Program-made: the position numbers and the translations under genes
The notes under the pieces: generated by a model
Seen by the model: the letters and a program-made list of their open reading frames with translations, nothing else
Told to the model about the DNA's origin: nothing
The model's database searches: none
Part shown: positions 24,413-33,295 of the stretch, in pieces
Layout: each line of letters opens with the position of its first letter
Numbering within the stretch: position 1 is the first letter of the stretch
Assembly: GCA_945906975.1 (NCBI GenBank)
Contig: CAMDRY010000003.1
Span: forward strand, 1-35,841
Source of the DNA: Bordetella parapertussis
GTDB taxonomy: Bacteria > Pseudomonadota > Gammaproteobacteria > Burkholderiales > SG8-39
Reading direction: 5' to 3'
Length of the DNA stretch: 35,841 bases

Positions 24413-25420
24413 ATGGGTTTCGGTCATTCTTTTAGGGCGCTGCGGCGCCTGATTCTGGCGGGTATCGCCGCGACAGTGATGGCCGCACCTGCAGGCATCG
24501 CGCACGCGCAGGACAAGATTTCGATCATGGTGGACTGGGCGCCGCATGGTATGCACGCGGGCCTGCACCTCGCGGTTCAGAAGGGCTGGTTCAAGGAAGC
24601 CGGATTGAACGTCGAGGTGTTGGATGGCAGGGGCTCGGTCTCCACCATCCAGCAGGTCGCCGCAGGAAAAATCGACATCGGCTTTGCGCAACTGGGCGCC
24701 ATGGCGCCGGCGGTGGCAAACGGGTTGCCGGTGACCTCGGTCATGGGATTTGTCCGCGCCGGTGATAACGGCCTGGTTGTGCCGATTGCCGGGAACTACA
24801 AGACACTCAAGGACCTGGTGGGCAAGAAGATCGTTGTTCCCAACGGCGCCGCGACCGCCCCCTTCCTCGATGCCTTTTTCAAGGCGGGCGGCGTTTCACG
24901 CAACGACATCCAGGTGGTCAACGTTGATAGCCAGGCCATGGTGGCGACCTACGGGTCGGGCCAGGTTGAGGGCGCGCTATCGACCGTGGCGTTTTTTGCG
25001 CCCATCGTGTCGGAAACACGCCCATCGACAGGCATTCTGTTCGCCGATGTCGGCCTGCGCATCCCCGGCTACGGCCTGGTGGTGCAAAAGGACGCGGTAG
25101 ACAAACGTGCCGAGATGCTGGCCAAGGTGGTGGCGGTAAACAAGCGCGTGTGGGACTATATTTTCTCCGGCAAGGAAGATGAGGCTATCGACGCGATGCT
25201 GGCGCAGCGTTCCGGCCTGCGGCTTGACCGCAAGGTCATGATGGGCCAGCTCAAGATGTACATGCCCCTTTTCGCGACCCCGGCGACCAAAGGCAGGCCC
25301 CTGGGCTGGCAGGCCGAGTCAGACTGGCAGGAAGCGCTCAAGTCCATGGAGCAGGCCAGCATGATCAAGCCGGGCTGGAAGTCGGTGGATTTTTACACCA
25401 ACAAATTCATCCCGCAATGA
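24413..25420 (+). CDS. ABC transporter substrate-binding protein (NMT1/THI5-like), system 2
   Basis: A 335-aa periplasmic binding protein. The ATG at 24413 has GGGAG seven bases before it and starts a signal peptide (MGFGHSFRALRRLILAGIAATVMAA, cleaved after IAHA). The open frame upstream of it is unsupported. The mature part is colinear with the binding protein at 14694: KISIMVDWAPHG against KITVRLDFTPWG, KGWFKEAGL against KGWFAEQGL, and a shared C-terminal GWQAESDW / GWQSEADW block and YTNKF / YTNQF ending. Ligand-facing residues near the N-terminus differ (PHGMHAG against PWGIQAA), which suggests a related but distinct ligand. The stop overlaps the ATPase start (ATGA), with no terminator between. 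Confidence 0.92.
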   Translation: MGFGHSFRALRRLILAGIAATVMAAPAGIAHAQDKISIMVDWAPHGMHAGLHLAVQKGWFKEAGLNVEVLDGRGSVSTIQQVAAGKIDIGFAQLGAMAPAVANGLPVTSVMGFVRAGDNGLVVPIAGNYKTLKDLVGKKIVVPNGAATAPFLDAFFKAGGVSRNDIQVVNVDSQAMVATYGSGQVEGALSTVAFFAPIVSETRPSTGILFADVGLRIPGYGLVVQKDAVDKRAEMLAKVVAVNKRVWDYIFSGKEDEAIDAMLAQRSGLRLDRKVMMGQLKMYMPLFATPATKGRPLGWQAESDWQEALKSMEQASMIKPGWKSVDFYTNKFIPQ

Positions 25421-26268
25421 GCCATGAGGCCGGTACCGGTGCGACGCACGTTTCGTCCGGCGCGGCCTTTGTTGAGATACGCGGGGTAGGCAAGACGTAT
25501 CGGTCGCGCCGCGGCGATGTGGCGGCGCTATCGGGCATCGATCTTGGCATCGGCGCCGGTGAATTCGTCAGCGTGCTTGGCCCCAGCGGTTGCGGCAAAA
25601 GCACCCTCATGCGCTGCCTTGCCGGGCTGGAACAGGTGAGTTCGGGCGAAATCGTCATTGACGGTCGTTCCCACGACGGTCCGCCCGAAGGTCTCGGGGT
25701 GGTGTTTCAGCGCGATGTCCTGCTCGACTGGCGCACGGTGCTCGACAACGTCATGCTGCCGATCGAGGTTCACCGCCTCGACCCGTCCGGTTGGGAGCAA
25801 AAGGCGCGCGAACTGCTTGAATTGCTCGGGCTTACCGGATTTGAAGACCGACATCCGTGGGAGTTGTCAGGCGGGATGCGCCAGCGCGTGTCGATCTGCC
25901 GCGCATTGCTTATGGACCCCAGTTTGCTGCTGATGGACGAGCCCTTTGGGGCGCTCGACGCGATGACGCGCGACGAGCTCAACCTTGAATTGCAGCGGGT
26001 CTGGATGGGAGATGCCAAAACTGTTTTCTTTGTCACCCACTCCATCCAGGAGGCGGTGTTTCTGGGCGATCGTGTGGTGGTGATGTCGCCCTCGCCTGGG
26101 CGCATCGTTGAAATCATCGACGTTACCCTGCCGCGACCGCGCGACCTGGATATTCGCGAGACGCCGGAGTTTGGGGCGATGGTGCGCCATATTCGCGGCC
26201 TGTTCCTGTCGATGGGCGTGATGAAAGCAGCGCGCCATGGGCGCGGCGTTGCCGCGGTCGGGGGCTGA
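25417..26268 (+). CDS. ABC transporter ATP-binding protein (SsuB/TauB-like), system 2
   Basis: A 283-aa nucleotide-binding subunit closely related to the one at 15895. Walker A is GPSGCGKST (55-63), Q-loop VFQRD, signature LSGGM (150-154), Walker B LLLMDEP (170-176) with the same GALDAMTRDELNLELQRVW extension, and switch histidine in FVTHSI. It has about 15 extra residues at the N-terminus compared with its paralogue and a longer basic C-terminus. It starts within the stop of the binding-protein gene (four-base overlap) and its own stop directly touches the permease ATG. Confidence 0.95.
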   Translation: MSHEAGTGATHVSSGAAFVEIRGVGKTYRSRRGDVAALSGIDLGIGAGEFVSVLGPSGCGKSTLMRCLAGLEQVSSGEIVIDGRSHDGPPEGLGVVFQRDVLLDWRTVLDNVMLPIEVHRLDPSGWEQKARELLELLGLTGFEDRHPWELSGGMRQRVSICRALLMDPSLLLMDEPFGALDAMTRDELNLELQRVWMGDAKTVFFVTHSIQEAVFLGDRVVVMSPSPGRIVEIIDVTLPRPRDLDIRETPEFGAMVRHIRGLFLSMGVMKAARHGRGVAAVGG

Positions 26269-27051
26269 ATGGGCAATCGCGCGGTTGCCGTATCCGTCGT
26301 TATCCTGGTTTTTTTCGCCGCATGGGAGGCCTTGGTCAGGCTGCTCGCCCTGCCGTTGCACTTCCTGCCACCGCCCTCTGCCGTGTTGCTGGAAATAGGC
26401 GCCGAGCCCAAGTGGTACGCGATGCATACCCTCTATACGCTTTACACGACCTTGCTGGGTTTCGGCCTGGCCATGGTGCTGGGCGTGGCGGCGGCGGTGG
26501 GCATTGTCTATTCGCGCTGGCTGGAGAACACCCTCTACACGCTGCTGGTGTCGCTCAACAGCATTCCGAAGATCGCGCTCGCACCGCTGTTCATCATCTG
26601 GCTCGGGACGGGCACGCCATCCAAGGTGGCGGTTTCGTTCCTGATTGCCTTGTTCTCGGTCGTGATCGATTCGGTCCTCGGATTGCGCTCAGCGGATCCG
26701 GACGCGCTTGACCTGATCAGGACCATGCGCGGCTCGCGTTTGCAGGCGCTCTGGAAAATCCGCTTTCCCGGGGCCTTGCCACACATGTTTGCCGGCATGA
26801 AAGTGGCGATATCGCTTGCCCTTGTCGGCGCGATAGCCGGGGAGTTTGTCGCATCCCAGGAAGGTCTTGGCTACGTCATCATCACGGCGCAGAGCATGTT
26901 CCAGACGGTGCGCGTGTTCGCCTCCATCGTCCTGCTCGGGGTTGCCGGCACTATTTTATTTTTCCTGGTCGACGTGGCGGAGCGCTTGGTCTGCCCCTGG
27001 CATGTGTCGCACCGGATCAAGGACGCGAAGGCGCTTGCCGGACGCGCCTGA
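26269..27051 (+). CDS. ABC transporter permease (SsuC/TauC-like), system 2
   Basis: A 260-aa inner-membrane permease with about six membrane segments. The paralogue-defining blocks are VSLNSIPKIALAPLFIIW, the coupling-helix region RTMRGSRLQALWKIRFPGAL and GAIAGEFVASQEGLGYVI, all alignable with the permease at 16673. The N-terminus has no long cytosolic tail. The ATG follows the ATPase stop without a gap. Together with the two genes before it, it completes a second importer of the nitrate/sulfonate/thiamine-precursor type. Confidence 0.94.
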   Translation: MGNRAVAVSVVILVFFAAWEALVRLLALPLHFLPPPSAVLLEIGAEPKWYAMHTLYTLYTTLLGFGLAMVLGVAAAVGIVYSRWLENTLYTLLVSLNSIPKIALAPLFIIWLGTGTPSKVAVSFLIALFSVVIDSVLGLRSADPDALDLIRTMRGSRLQALWKIRFPGALPHMFAGMKVAISLALVGAIAGEFVASQEGLGYVIITAQSMFQTVRVFASIVLLGVAGTILFFLVDVAERLVCPWHVSHRIKDAKALAGRA

Positions 27052-27095
27052 AACCCCGCGCAACAGGCGCGATCTCAAGACGGTAGGAGACACCG

Positions 27096-27857
27096 ATGAT
27101 TGAAGCAGGCAAAGAACCGCTATGGATGCAGTACATGAGCGCGCGCGACAAGGCGGTGCTTGCAGCCTCCGGCTATGGCGCGAACATGGGTTTTGGCAAG
27201 CGGCCCGCATTGATGATTGTCGATGTCAGTTACAACTTTGTTGGCGCCGAGCCGGCGCCCATACTTGAGTCGATCAAGCGCTGGCGCAACTCCTGCGGCG
27301 AAGAGGGTTGGGCGGCGATCAAGGTCATTCGGCGCCTGCTCGACGCCTGCCATGAGCGTGGGCTTCCGGTGTTCTATTCCACCAACACGCGCCGTCCGGA
27401 CGGGTTTGACGCCGGCAGCTGGCGCTGGAAGAATTCGCGCGAGCTCGAGGACACCGAGGCGGAGATCGGCGGCAATGAAATTGTCGCGGACATCGCCCCC
27501 TCCCCGCAGGACGTGGTGTTGCTCAAGACCAAGCCCAGCGCGTTTTACGGCACCCCCTTCAATTCCTTTCTGGTTGACCTCAAGGTTGACTCGTTGATTG
27601 TTGTCGGCGTCGCCACCAGCGGCTGCGTGCGCGCGACTGTCATTGACGCTTTTTCAAACAACTACCGTGTGGCGGTGGTCGGCGAAGGATGCTTTGATCG
27701 TGTGGAGGTTTCGCATGCGATCAATCTTTGCGACATGCACGCCAAGTACGCCGATGTGGTCGGTGTTGAAGAAGCGCTTGCATTCATCGGGTCGCTGCCC
27801 AAGGGCATGTTTGAACTGCCCGGGGGACTGGCCACGCCCAAGCGCACGGCTGGCTGA
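27096..27857 (+). CDS. Isochorismatase-family amidohydrolase (N-carbamoylsarcosine amidase-like)
   Basis: A 253-aa cysteine hydrolase with the Asp-Lys-Cys triad of the family: D43 in LMIVDVSYNFVG, K144 in VLLKTKPSAFYGT and C177 in GVATSGCVRATV, the last preceded by the usual cis-peptide region. The length, the long N-terminal extension (about 35 residues before the first strand) and the triad spacing fit N-carbamoylsarcosine amidase and maleamate amidase relatives better than the shorter nicotinamidases. It would split an N-carbamoyl or amide group, releasing ammonia. It has a good GGTAGGAGA ribosome binding site and follows the permease by 44 bases. Beside hydantoinase genes this suggests the step after ring opening. 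The exact substrate is inference. Confidence 0.9.
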   Translation: MIEAGKEPLWMQYMSARDKAVLAASGYGANMGFGKRPALMIVDVSYNFVGAEPAPILESIKRWRNSCGEEGWAAIKVIRRLLDACHERGLPVFYSTNTRRPDGFDAGSWRWKNSRELEDTEAEIGGNEIVADIAPSPQDVVLLKTKPSAFYGTPFNSFLVDLKVDSLIVVGVATSGCVRATVIDAFSNNYRVAVVGEGCFDRVEVSHAINLCDMHAKYADVVGVEEALAFIGSLPKGMFELPGGLATPKRTAG

Positions 27858-27894
27858 GAGCCCCTGGCCTCTGAGCACATGAGTTAATGGGGGC

Positions 27895-28878
27895 ATGAGC
27901 ACATTACGGCTCTCGGCGGCGTTTTGGCGTTACGATCGGACGCAGGCCCTGCTCGATGGCAGGATCCGCGCGCAAGGCGTTGCGCTCGATTGCGAGGTGT
28001 TGCATCCGGAAGCGGCGTTCGCGCTGGCCTTTGGTGCCGCGCCCTTTGATGTTACCGAGCTTTCCCTCAGCAACACGCTCACAACACTTTCGCAGGGGCC
28101 GTTTCCCTACTGGTTGATTCCGGTGTTTCCATCGCGCTCCTTTCGGCATGGGGCGCTGTTTGTCCGGACCGATAGGGGCATCAACGGCCCGGCTGATCTT
28201 GCCGGCAAGCGGGTGGGGGTGCAGGAATACGACATGACCGCCGCCGTGGTGTTGCGCGGCATGCTGCGTGATGCCTACGGGCTGGACACGTATTCGATCC
28301 GCTGGTGCGTGGGCGAAAGCGAGCGCACCAAGCCCCTGGAGTTTCCGCTCAAACAAAGGCCGTCGCGCCTCGATATGGAGATTCTTTCCCCCGATCGCAG
28401 CCTGCAGCAAAGAATGCTTGCGGGAGAGCTGGACGCCATCATTTCCCTGCGCGAACCGGATGCCATCCGGGCCGGTGACGTGCGGGTGCGGCGCTTGTTT
28501 GCGCAGCCCGAGGACGCCGAGCGCGATTGGTTCCTCGACACGCGGCTGTTCCCCATCATGCATGCCATCGGAGTGAAAAAAACGCTGGTCGAGGCGCATC
28601 CTGGCCTGCCATTGGCGCTTTATCAGGCGTTTTGCCAGGCGAAGGAGCTGGCGCTCGCCGAACTCGAGGTGATCCAGGCGCCCAAGGTCACCTTGCCCTG
28701 GATCAATGCCGAACTGCGGCGCACGCGCGCCCTGATGGGCGAGGATTTCTGGCCCTACGGTATTGCGGCCAACCGGCACACGCTTGAAACCCAGATGCGC
28801 TGGTCGCGCGAGGATGGCTTACAGGCGAGGGCGGTTTGCCTGGACGAACTCTTTGCGCCCGGTTTGTCGGGCACCTGA
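27895..28878 (+). CDS. 4,5-dihydroxyphthalate decarboxylase family protein (periplasmic-binding-protein fold)
   Basis: A 327-aa protein with the fold of ABC binding proteins but no signal peptide, so it should be cytosolic. It resembles the Pht5/OphC-like 4,5-dihydroxyphthalate decarboxylase family: LRLSAAFWRYDRTQALLDGRI at the N-terminus, FDVTELSLSNTL, IPVFPSRSFRHGALFVR, the LAGKRVGVQEYDMTAAVVLRG loop, and the late FWPYGIAANRHTLE motif. Family members in catabolic clusters may be decarboxylases, or are sometimes mis-annotated solute-binding proteins. It follows the amidohydrolase by 37 bases and is probably the last gene of the operon. The decarboxylase reaction here is inferred from family resemblance only. 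Confidence 0.8.
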   Translation: MSTLRLSAAFWRYDRTQALLDGRIRAQGVALDCEVLHPEAAFALAFGAAPFDVTELSLSNTLTTLSQGPFPYWLIPVFPSRSFRHGALFVRTDRGINGPADLAGKRVGVQEYDMTAAVVLRGMLRDAYGLDTYSIRWCVGESERTKPLEFPLKQRPSRLDMEILSPDRSLQQRMLAGELDAIISLREPDAIRAGDVRVRRLFAQPEDAERDWFLDTRLFPIMHAIGVKKTLVEAHPGLPLALYQAFCQAKELALAELEVIQAPKVTLPWINAELRRTRALMGEDFWPYGIAANRHTLETQMRWSREDGLQARAVCLDELFAPGLSGT

Positions 28879-28918
28879 ACTGCGGACCCGGGACTGACCC
28901 GCGCTGACCCAGACTAAT

Positions 28919-29137
28919 CTAGGCCTGAACGTCCGGATCCAACTGCTTGCAGATCCATACGATCTGGTCTTTGAGCAGCAGCTTGCGCCGTTTCATGCGG
29001 CGCAGCGCAAACTGGTCTTGCACCGGGTCGCCGGAAATGCGGTGAATGGCATCGTCGAGGTCACGGTGTTCAACCGTAAGCTCTTGCAGACGCACCCGAA
29101 ATTGCATGTGCAGCGATTCGTCGATGATTTGTCCCAT
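28919..29137 (-). CDS. YdcH-family protein (DUF465)
   Basis: A small 72-aa protein of the YdcH/DUF465 family: helical, with RVRLQELTVEHRDLDDAIHR and LRRMKRRKLLLKDQIVWIC, the typical long alpha-hairpin with a basic second helix. Its function is not established; family members are widespread in proteobacteria. The gene converges with the decarboxylase-like gene and lies upstream of nothing obvious; lgt is on the same strand 60 bases further up. Confidence 0.85.
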   Translation of the reverse strand: MGQIIDESLHMQFRVRLQELTVEHRDLDDAIHRISGDPVQDQFALRRMKRRKLLLKDQIVWICKQLDPDVQA

Positions 29138-29199
29138 GACGCTATTTTAGGGCTTGTGACGAAACGAAGAGATGTCGCCTGTTCCAGCGCGCGGCAAAC

Positions 29200-30003
29200 T
29201 CATCTTGAACGGGATGCCTGAGCCCGCCGGTATGACCAGGCGAGCATGGCAATACCGGTCACGATCATCGGTAGCGATAACCACTGGCCCATGGAAAGGC
29301 TAAACGCCAGCAGTCCGAGAAAGTCATCCGGTTCACGAAAGAATTCAGCGACAAAACGGAATACACCGTAACCGGCGAGAAATAGCCCCGAAATCGCACC
29401 GATAGGCCGCGGCCGCGATGAGTAAAACCACAGCAGCGCAAACAGCAGCAGGCCTTCCATGGCGAACTGGTAAAGCTGCGACGGATGGCGCGGCAAGGGT
29501 CCGCCGCTGGCGAACACCATGCTCCAGGGCAGGTCGGCCGGGGCGACGCGGCCCCACAATTCGCCATTGATGAAATTGCCGAGGCGGCCCGAGGCGAGGC
29601 CCAGCGGCACCAGTGGCGCGATGAAGTCCGTCACCGCCAGCCAGGACAGCTTGTGCTTGCGCGCCACCAGGGCCATGGCGACGAGCACGCCCAGAAAGCC
29701 GCCGTGAAAGGCCATGCCCCCCTGCCACACCATGAATATTTCCAGTGGGTGTGAGAGGTAATACACCGGCTTGTAGAACAGGATATAGCCCAGGCGCCCG
29801 CCCAGGATCACCCCGAGAACACCGAAGAACAACAAGTCGTCGATGAGTGCCTCGTTGATGCCGCGCCAGGCATCGCGCCGCGCGCGCATGCGGCCGAGAA
29901 AAAAGAATGCGCCGAAGCCGATGAGGTACATCAGACCGTACCAGCGTATGGCCAGTGGTCCGAGTTGCAGCGCGATTGGGTCAAATTGCGGGTGGATGAG
30001 CAT
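29200..30003 (-). CDS. lgt: Prolipoprotein diacylglyceryl transferase
   Basis: An essential inner-membrane enzyme that transfers diacylglycerol from phosphatidylglycerol to the lipobox cysteine of prolipoproteins. With the start at the ATG at 30003 it has 267 aa and seven membrane segments. Family signatures are H100 in MAFHGGFLG and R140, N143 and E148 in [14 protein letters not shown], agreeing with the catalytic histidine and arginine of E. coli Lgt (H103, R143). The frame is open for eight more codons to a TTG at 30027, but [21 protein letters not shown] is the standard N-terminus. It is divergent from the EamA gene, with a 164-base gap. Confidence 0.97.
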   Translation of the reverse strand: MLIHPQFDPIALQLGPLAIRWYGLMYLIGFGAFFFLGRMRARRDAWRGINEALIDDLLFFGVLGVILGGRLGYILFYKPVYYLSHPLEIFMVWQGGMAFHGGFLGVLVAMALVARKHKLSWLAVTDFIAPLVPLGLASGRLGNFINGELWGRVAPADLPWSMVFASGGPLPRHPSQLYQFAMEGLLLFALLWFYSSRPRPIGAISGLFLAGYGVFRFVAEFFREPDDFLGLLAFSLSMGQWLSLPMIVTGIAMLAWSYRRAQASRSR

Positions 30004-30167
30004 CGTTTGTCGGTGCGGGCGGTGCAAGCTGTACGATCAGGGCAAATGGGCGAAATCAAGGGTGAAGCAGGGTGTGAGTGTAGGGCAGGGCCGGCATACG
30101 TCGCACATTTTATTGGATATCACGCGGGCACAGGGTTACAGTCTCGGCTGCCGAGCCTTCCCCGTCC

Positions 30168-31100
30168 ATGCCTAAATCCGCGTTGCACAACTTCACCGCC
30201 TATGGCGCCCTGCTGCTGACCTGCGCGCTATGGGGCAGCAACGGAACCGTGGCGCGCCCGCTCGAGCTTGTCATGGGGCCGTTCACACTCAGTGTGCTGC
30301 GCTGGCTTGTGGTTGTGCTGCTGCTGCTGCCGGTTGTCTGGCACGAGCGCGCGGCGATGCTGCATGCCATGCGCACCCAGGGCCGCCTGCTGGTGTCGTT
30401 CGCATTGCTCAGTGGTGCGCTGCAAAGCGGCCTGGTTTACGCCGGCCTCGCCGGCACCACAGCCATCCATCTTGGCTTGCTCAATTCGGCCATCCCGGTG
30501 ATGATCATATTCATCACCTGGGTCTGGCATGGGCGCCAACCGCGCCGACTCGAGACCATCGGCCTTGCCGTATCCCTGTGTGGTGTGCTGCTGATTCTGG
30601 CGCACGGCGACCTGGCCGCGTTGCTGCGCCGGGATTTTGGTGTGGGCGATCTGATGATCCTGGCCGGCATGGTGAACTGGTCCCTTTACACCATCAAGTT
30701 GAAGGACAGGCCGGCGACGCTGTCCCTGTTTGCATTTGCCTTTCTTGTCGCCCTGATCGGAAGCGTTATGGCGTCGCCGGTGGTCGCGGTGGAGTTCGTG
30801 CTGCGCGGATTGCCACAGATGGGGGTGCGCGAAATTCTCAGCGTTTTGTACATTGGCGTCCTGCCGACGCTGGCCGGTATGCTGTTGTTTGGCTACGGCG
30901 TCGACAGAGTGGGCCCGGTGCGCGCCGGGATTTTTGCCCACTTCATGCCGGTGTTCGCCACCCTCTTCGCCGTGCTGATTCTGGGCGAGGTGTTTCACGC
31001 TTACCATGCCGCCGGCTTTGTCCTTGTCGCCGGCGGCGCGATCATGAGTTGTTTCAGACCGGACGCGGTGGTAACGTCACCGCCTCCTGCCCGCGTATGA
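30168..31100 (+). CDS. EamA-family (DMT superfamily) transporter
   Basis: A 310-aa inner-membrane protein with two EamA repeats and about ten membrane segments. Repeat one covers about 10-140 (ALLLTCALWGSNGTVARPL at its start) and repeat two about 160-295 (LMILAGMVNWSLYTIKLK). Members export metabolites such as amino acids or nucleosides, or import small molecules; the substrate is not predictable. The ATG has no clear ribosome binding site. Its own operon continues to nothing obvious: ilvD starts 62 bases later with a strong ribosome binding site of its own. Confidence 0.92.
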   Translation: MPKSALHNFTAYGALLLTCALWGSNGTVARPLELVMGPFTLSVLRWLVVVLLLLPVVWHERAAMLHAMRTQGRLLVSFALLSGALQSGLVYAGLAGTTAIHLGLLNSAIPVMIIFITWVWHGRQPRRLETIGLAVSLCGVLLILAHGDLAALLRRDFGVGDLMILAGMVNWSLYTIKLKDRPATLSLFAFAFLVALIGSVMASPVVAVEFVLRGLPQMGVREILSVLYIGVLPTLAGMLLFGYGVDRVGPVRAGIFAHFMPVFATLFAVLILGEVFHAYHAAGFVLVAGGAIMSCFRPDAVVTSPPPARV

Positions 31101-31162
31101 ACGGGCATTAAACGCGGACTTTGGATCGCGGAACTTATTCAGCATTCAGAAGGAGTAGTGCC

Positions 31163-32848
31163 ATGGCAGACAACTGGAGAAGCAAACTGATCACCGCGGG
31201 CGTCGCCCGCTCGCCTAACCGCGCCATGCTGCGCGCCGTCGGGTTTGGCGACAAGGATTTCGACAAGCCCATCGTCGGCGTCGCCAACGGCCACTCCAAC
31301 ATGAACCCGTGCAACGCCGGTATCCAGCCGCTGGTGGATCGCGCCATGGCGGCGCTCAAGTCCGAGGGCGCGATGCCGCAGGTTTTCGGCACGCCGACCA
31401 TCACCGACGGTATCGGCATGGGCACCGAGGCGATGAAATATTCGCTGGTGTCGCGCGAGGTCATCGCCGATGCGATCGAAACCAGCGTCAACGGCCAGGC
31501 CATGGATGGCGTGCTTGTCTGCGGCGGCTGCGACAAGAACATGCCCGCCGGCATGATGGCCATGGCGCGCATGAACGTGCCGGGCATTTACGTCTACGCT
31601 GGCAGCATCAAGCCTGGCCGCTGGAAGGGCCAGGACCTGACCATCGTGTCGGCCTTCGAGGCGGTTGGTGCATTTTCTGCCGGCAAAATGAAAGAGGCCG
31701 ATTTCATCGGTATCGAAAAAAACGCCTGCCCCTCGGTCGGCGCCTGCGGCGGCATGTACACCGCCAACACCATGTCCTCGTCCTTTGAGGCGCTGGGCAT
31801 GAGCCTGCTCGGCTCCTCGCAAATGGCCTCGCCCGACCCGGAAAAAGCCGACTCGGCCGCAGCCTCGGCCAAGGTGCTGGTCAACGCCATCCGCAACAAT
31901 ATCCGCCCGCGCGACATCATCACGCGCAAGTCGCTGGAGAACACCGCCGCGCTGATCATGGCCACCGGTGGATCGACCAATGCGGTACTGCATTACCTTG
32001 CCATCGCATCGGCCGCCGGCGTGAAGTGGACCATCGACGATTTCGAGCGCGTGCGCCGCAAGGTGCCGGTGTTGTGTAACCTCAAGCCCTCGGGCCAGTA
32101 TGTGGCGGTGGATTTTCACCGCGCCGGCGGCGTGCCGCAGGTGTTGAAGATGCTGCTGGCCAACGGCCTGTTGCATGGCGACTGCCTCACCATCACCGGC
32201 CGCACCATGGCCGAGGAACTGAAAAAAATTCCGAACGAACCGCGCAAGGACCAGGACGTCATCCGGCCGTTCAATAATCCCATGTACAAGCAGGGCCACC
32301 TCGCCATCCTCAAGGGCAACCTCTCGCCCGAGGGCTGTGTGGCCAAGATCACCGGCTTGAAAAACCCGTCTATCACCGGCCCGGCGCGCGTGTTTGACTC
32401 TGAACCGGCGGCGATGAAGGCCATCATGGCGAAGAAAATCAAGGCGGGCGATGTTGTGGTGATCCGCTACGAAGGCCCCAAGGGCGGCCCCGGCATGCAG
32501 GAAATGCTGGCGCCTACTTCGGCGCTGATCGGTCAGGGGCTTGGCGAATCGGTCGGGCTATTGACGGATGGCCGTTTTTCCGGCGGCACCTGGGGCATGG
32601 TCGTCGGGCACGTCTCGCCCGAGGCTTTTCTTGGCGGCACCATTGCCCTGGTCAAAGAAGGCGATTCCATTACCATCGATGCCAAAAAGCTGCTCATCCA
32701 GCTCAACGTTCCGGTCAAGGAAATCGCCGCGCGGCGTAAAAAGTGGAAGCAACCCAAGCCGCGTTACACCCGCGGTGTGCTAGGCAAGTACTTCAAACTG
32801 GTTTCGACCGCCAGCATCGGTGCTATTACCGACGGCGGGGACAAATAA
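31163..32848 (+). CDS. ilvD: Dihydroxy-acid dehydratase
   Basis: A 561-aa cytosolic Fe-S dehydratase of valine, leucine and isoleucine synthesis, turning 2,3-dihydroxy-3-methylbutanoate into 2-oxoisovalerate. Cluster cysteines are C50 in [11 protein letters not shown]123 in [11 protein letters not shown] and C195 in [16 protein letters not shown], the IlvD/Edd family pattern with three cysteines (a [2Fe-2S] type is likely). The C-terminal domain includes [21 protein letters not shown]. The ATG at 31163 is chosen for AAGGAG eight bases before it; 14 codons upstream are open but not supported. A 6-base gap leads to the YkgJ-type gene, so the two are cotranscribed. Confidence 0.97.
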   Translation: MADNWRSKLITAGVARSPNRAMLRAVGFGDKDFDKPIVGVANGHSNMNPCNAGIQPLVDRAMAALKSEGAMPQVFGTPTITDGIGMGTEAMKYSLVSREVIADAIETSVNGQAMDGVLVCGGCDKNMPAGMMAMARMNVPGIYVYAGSIKPGRWKGQDLTIVSAFEAVGAFSAGKMKEADFIGIEKNACPSVGACGGMYTANTMSSSFEALGMSLLGSSQMASPDPEKADSAAASAKVLVNAIRNNIRPRDIITRKSLENTAALIMATGGSTNAVLHYLAIASAAGVKWTIDDFERVRRKVPVLCNLKPSGQYVAVDFHRAGGVPQVLKMLLANGLLHGDCLTITGRTMAEELKKIPNEPRKDQDVIRPFNNPMYKQGHLAILKGNLSPEGCVAKITGLKNPSITGPARVFDSEPAAMKAIMAKKIKAGDVVVIRYEGPKGGPGMQEMLAPTSALIGQGLGESVGLLTDGRFSGGTWGMVVGHVSPEAFLGGTIALVKEGDSITIDAKKLLIQLNVPVKEIAARRKKWKQPKPRYTRGVLGKYFKLVSTASIGAITDGGDK

Positions 32849-32854
32849 GACCAC

Positions 32855-33214
32855 ATGGGCAAACCCACTTTCAATTGCGCCAAATGCCCCGGCTTTTGCT
32901 GCAACTACGAACACATTCCCGTGAACAAGCGCGACCTGAAGCGGCTGGCGAAGCATTTTGACCTGCCGCTGGACAAGGCCGAGCAGCGCTTCACCAAGGT
33001 CATCGATGGTGAGTTGGGCATGCGCCATCGCAAGGACCACATCTACAAGTCCACCTGCATGATGTTCGACCAGGAAAAGCGCTGCTGTACCATCTACGAG
33101 GCGCGGCCCCAGGTCTGCCGCGAGTATCCGGACGGACGCACCTGCGGCTATTACAACTTCCTCAAGTTTGAGCGCGCCATACAGGGCGACGACAGCTTCA
33201 TCCCCGACGCTTAG
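32855..33214 (+). CDS. YkgJ-family cysteine-cluster protein
   Basis: A 119-aa protein of the zinc- or iron-chelating CxxCxxxCC family (PF03692, UPF0153). Cysteines occur at 8, 11, 15 and 16 (CAKCPGFCC) and at 68, 77, 78, 88 and 97 (CMMF, RCCTIYEARPQVC, TCGYY), the usual spacing of N- and C-terminal ligands around a helical middle. The molecular role is unknown; proposals range from metal binding to Fe-S handling. Its position directly after ilvD, whose product needs an Fe-S cluster, is suggestive but not proof. Confidence 0.92.
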   Translation: MGKPTFNCAKCPGFCCNYEHIPVNKRDLKRLAKHFDLPLDKAEQRFTKVIDGELGMRHRKDHIYKSTCMMFDQEKRCCTIYEARPQVCREYPDGRTCGYYNFLKFERAIQGDDSFIPDA

Positions 33215-33224
33215 CGCAGGCCGC

Positions 33225-33242
33225 GCCGCCGCGCGCGGCGGC
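33225..33242. repeat. Perfect GC inverted repeat between ykgJ-like and VOC genes
   Basis: GCCGCCGC and GCGGCGGC pair perfectly around a two-base centre, in a run of GC-only sequence after the YkgJ stop. There is no T-run, so it is at most a rho-independent-like pause. TATACT (33248-33253) lies just downstream and could be a -10 box for the VOC gene, but without a -35 match. Confidence 0.4.
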
Positions 33243-33295
33243 CGCGCTATACTCGATGGCAAAAATATACGAACAAAGCGCGAGGAGCAAAGAGC

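Noticed and set aside
31139..32299. A 386-codon minus-strand open frame
   Set aside because: It is antisense to ilvD, which is unmistakable; the translation is low in complexity and has no ribosome binding site.
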